From assembly GCA_013140485.1 (NCBI GenBank), contig JABFSS010000008.1, positions 1-22,582 of the forward strand: a stretch of 22,582 nucleotides of DNA, written 5' to 3'. The stretch is from Candidatus Peribacteraceae bacterium (lineage in GTDB: Bacteria; Patescibacteriota; Gracilibacteria; Peribacterales; Peribacteraceae). Position 1 is the stretch's first letter; the number at the start of each line of letters is the position of its first letter. The notes under the pieces are model-generated. The model worked only from the letters and a program-made list of their open reading frames with translations, was not told where the DNA came from and did no database searches. The position numbers were made by a program, and so were the translations under genes. Positions 20,657 to 22,582 of the stretch are shown one piece after another.

Positions 20657-21148
20657 TTACGCTGCTTTTTTCTCCTTCACCTCCTCTTTCGCCACGCTGA
20701 TCTGCAATCCGAAGCTCTGCTCGCCGATCTTCACCTGGACCGTGACGTTGCCCACCGCCTTGATCGGCTCTGCGAGAGTGATCTTGTCGGCGACGATCGT
20801 GACGCCGTGCTCTGTCTGCAACTGCTCGCTGATCTGCTCGGCGGTGATGGCGGCGTAGAGCTTGTCGGTCTTCGTCACCTTGCGGGAGAAGTGGACGACC
20901 TTGCCGGTGAGCGCGTCGGCGGCCTGGAGCTGGATCTTGCGTTCGGTCTCGCGCTCTTCGGCGCGGCGCTTGATCTGGTCGGCGTAGCGCTTGCGGACGG
21001 TGGGGGTCGCGACGAGAGCCTTTCTGCTCGGCAGGAGGTGATTCAGAGCAAAGCCGTCCTTCACAACGATGATGTCGTTGCGCTTACCGATGCCGTTGAT
21101 ATCTTCGAGAAGGAGGAGTTCCATTGGAGAGAGGGTGCTTTGCTGCAT
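20657..21148 (-). CDS. rplI: 50S ribosomal protein bL9
   Basis: 163 aa from ATG 21148, or 155 aa from ATG 21124. The N-terminal domain binds 23S rRNA and is recognised by MELLLLEDINGIGKRNDIIVVKDGFALNHLLPS, split here as MELLLLEDINGIGKRND then IVVKDGFALNHLLPS, matching the bL9 signature. A long charged connecting helix follows (KRYADQIKRRAEERETERK), then the C-terminal domain (LYAAITAEQISEQL, VTVQVKIGEQSFGLQISV) and a Lys/Glu tail. Most bL9 proteins begin at the equivalent of MELLLLED, so 21124 may be the true start. A TACACT -10 (21169-21174, minus) and a 6-bp palindrome (21150-21163) precede ATG 21148. It is followed at 10 bp by an unknown gene. Confidence 0.95.
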   Translation of the reverse strand: MQQSTLSPMELLLLEDINGIGKRNDIIVVKDGFALNHLLPSRKALVATPTVRKRYADQIKRRAEERETERKIQLQAADALTGKVVHFSRKVTKTDKLYAAITAEQISEQLQTEHGVTIVADKITLAEPIKAVGNVTVQVKIGEQSFGLQISVAKEEVKEKKAA

Positions 21149-21250
21149 GGGCTCTAGAGAGCCGGAAAAGTGTACGCGGCAGAGGTGGAGACGTCAATGG
21201 TCGCGCTCTCTTGCGGGGTTGGCCTTGCATTAAAATGTGATTAACAGTGT

Positions 21251-21300
21251 AGAGGTCCCTCGTTACGCTCAGCGCTCCGCGCTGAGCTACTCGGGATGAC
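21251..21300. repeat. Palindromic intergenic element, likely dispersed repeat
   Basis: Perfect 9-bp inverted repeat GCTCAGCGC-TCC-GCGCTGAGC (21267-21287) framed by TCCC (21256-21259) and GGGA (21293-21296). The minus strand starts GTCATCCCGAG, a form seen in many dispersed bacterial palindromic repeats. No T-run, so a poor terminator. Confidence 0.55.
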
Positions 21301-21307
21301 AAAACCG

Positions 21308-22582
21308 TTATAGGAGGCTTGGCAGCCACCCGAAGAACGACCCCCAGCCGACACCCGGCTTAAAGGTGCGCTCGTGCTTGAGGTACCACTTGTAGAGCGT
21401 GAGGAATCGGTCGCTGTGGAGCGAGAGCGAACCGAGCTCAATGCCGAAGACGTCCTCGTGATGACCGAACACGTAGAGAGGGGAATAGAGGAAGATAGCG
21501 GGTGCGTCGTTGCGCAGAATTTCGCTCAGTTTCTTGAGCGACTGTTGGCGCTCTTTCTCGTCGGTCGTCCTGCGGATGGTCTCGAGTTCCGCGTCGGCTT
21601 TAAAGGAAACGTACTGCGAGAGGTTGTAAGCATCCTGCCGGAGGTCTTTGTCTTGTCCGGTAAGTTTCTGCGCCGAGCTGCTGTGCCAATACGGGAAGCT
21701 GTCGAGGTTATCGAGCAGCGACTGACCGAAGAGGAGGATGTCGTAATCGCGGCGGAGCAAGCGGTCCTGGAACTGTTGGGGCGACGCGGCGACTTCGACG
21801 TTCACCTTCACCCCGAGTTGCAACCACTGCCGGGCGACTTCGTCGGCGACCGTGCGGTAGGTTTCGGGCGCGTCGCTCGTGAGCAGGCGCAATTCGAGCG
21901 GCGTGCCTTTTTCGTTGACGCGAATGCTCACGGGATCGGAGGAAACTCTGCGGCGCAGCATGCCGCTCTCGAGAGCCAGACTGCCGATGGTCACGCGCCG
22001 GTCGACCGGAACGGCAGTGTCTTTGGATGCGCGGTACATGCGCGCGAGGCGCAGCTCTTCGTTCGCCCGTGCGAATTCCTTCGCATCCTTCGCGACGAAC
22101 ACGTAGAACGAATCGAGGATGCGACTCTTGCCGTCGGTGACCTTCACAAGATTCTCACCGGCGACAAGCGCCCCCGTGCCCCGCGCGTACGGAATCTCCG
22201 CAAGCCATCCGCCCGAGCCCGACGGACCGGGGCGCAGCGTGACGCCGTTGATCTTGGCGAGACGCAACTGCGGGACGTAGCTGCCTGTGAGCGTGAGCGA
22301 TCCTCCCTCCTGAAAAAGAGCGACAGGTGCGGGATGCACGAGGCCCGCGGCGTTGGCGTCATCACGCTCCAGGAGGCGTTGCAGCCGCACCCGCTCGGGA
22401 AGGTTCCACCGCGAGGCGAGCAGAGCGCCCTGCGCGGCGTCGGAGTTGAACTGGTAATGCCAGTCGTCAGTATCGAGTTCGAGGAGAGGAGTATCGACGA
22501 TGACGGATTCGTGCAGCGCGTCGATGATCGCCTGCTTATTTGTGCCCTGCTGCAGGCCGCCGCGCAGTTTGCCGTCCTGGAG
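21308..22582 (-). CDS. Family 5 extracellular solute-binding protein, 5' end outside window
   Basis: 424 residues visible; the frame stays open to the right edge, so the signal peptide and N-terminal lobe are missing. It fits the OppA/DppA-type (SBP_bac_5) peptide-binding family: GGLQQGTNKQAIIDAL near the visible N-terminus is the common 'R-x-A-l-x-x-A-I-D-R' region, then LELRLLTSDAPETYRTVADEV and QWLQLGVKVNVEVA, then RRDYDILLFGQSLLDNLDSFPYWHSS. In ABC importers such proteins deliver oligopeptides, nickel or similar ligands to a membrane permease; the ligand is unknown here. No permease genes are inside the window. The stop is followed by the palindromic element at 21251-21300. A GTG at 22390 is internal and not the true start. 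Confidence 0.85.
   Translation of the reverse strand, partial: LQDGKLRGGLQQGTNKQAIIDALHESVIVDTPLLELDTDDWHYQFNSDAAQGALLASRWNLPERVRLQRLLERDDANAAGLVHPAPVALFQEGGSLTLTGSYVPQLRLAKINGVTLRPGPSGSGGWLAEIPYARGTGALVAGENLVKVTDGKSRILDSFYVFVAKDAKEFARANEELRLARMYRASKDTAVPVDRRVTIGSLALESGMLRRRVSSDPVSIRVNEKGTPLELRLLTSDAPETYRTVADEVARQWLQLGVKVNVEVAASPQQFQDRLLRRDYDILLFGQSLLDNLDSFPYWHSSSAQKLTGQDKDLRQDAYNLSQYVSFKADAELETIRRTTDEKERQQSLKKLSEILRNDAPAIFLYSPLYVFGHHEDVFGIELGSLSLHSDRFLTLYKWYLKHERTFKPGVGWGSFFGWLPSLL

Noticed and set aside
1..22582. CRISPR array, rRNA gene, insertion sequence or integrase
   Set aside because: None seen on either strand: no regularly spaced repeats, no rRNA-like sequence, no transposase or recombinase motifs, including near the 40-bp repeats.

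Overview
The window looks like a stretch of a Candidate Phyla Radiation (CPR) bacterial chromosome, most like the Peregrinibacteria/Peribacteria group. This rests on general features, not on a marker-gene search. Most genes have roughly 55-60% G+C. Coding is dense, with short or overlapping junctions. Secreted proteins include long poly-serine linkers. Most genes lack a recognisable Shine-Dalgarno sequence, and several appear to be transcribed without a leader. TGA is used as a normal stop (dnaK, the S-layer-like protein, the DUF5678 gene), so the recoded UGA=Gly groups of CPR are unlikely. A bL9 gene is present.

Layout. 1-2137 (+): the 3' two thirds of dnaK, whose stop overlaps the start of an AT-rich SIR2-like gene that looks horizontally acquired. 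2145-4021 (-): gap (GAPDH) and an endonuclease IV-like TIM-barrel gene. 4050-5402 (+): a tRNA CCA-adding enzyme, divergent from the nuclease through a tiny bidirectional promoter. 5377-7862 (-): an unknown protein, a Gmad2-type lipoprotein and a membrane glycosyltransferase with C-terminal TPRs. 7899-7975 (+): tRNA-Ile(UAU). 8018-9658 (-): a SulP anion transporter with a STAS domain. 9993-12512 (+): a large exported DUF4331 protein with two poly-Ser linkers and two DUF11-like repeats. 12545-12859 (-): a small Cys-rich, probably zinc-binding protein. 12982-13254 (+): a cold-shock protein. 13310-14299 (-): an unknown protein with a DxDGDGDxD motif. 14400-16175 (+): an ABC exporter.

16134-17439 looks like an accessory insertion site at the 3' end of the ABC exporter gene. 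A perfect 40-bp copy of that gene end (16134-16173) is repeated at 16803-16842. Between the copies lies a two-gene cassette: a 56-aa DUF5678-like protein and a retropepsin-like aspartic protease. Two bases beyond the second copy ends a RelB/RelE-type toxin-antitoxin operon with palindromic operators. Next come an exported protein with three S-layer homology domains (17511-18917) and two paralogous small membrane-anchored proteins with matching promoters (19002-19226, 20005-20253). The small-protein genes flank a TMEM175-type potassium channel gene. The window closes with a minus-strand unknown gene, rplI (bL9), a palindromic repeat, and a family 5 extracellular solute-binding protein running off the right edge.

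Several coherent themes emerge. Housekeeping genes (dnaK, gap, nuclease, cca, rplI, tRNA, csp) are interleaved with envelope genes (lipoprotein, glycosyltransferase, DUF4331 and SLH proteins, transporters). The most interesting signals are the repeat-flanked DUF5678/protease cassette, the twin small-protein genes with matched promoter architecture, the dnaK-coupled SIR2 gene, and a recurring -10 box placed 6-7 nt before start codons, which suggests widespread leaderless transcription.
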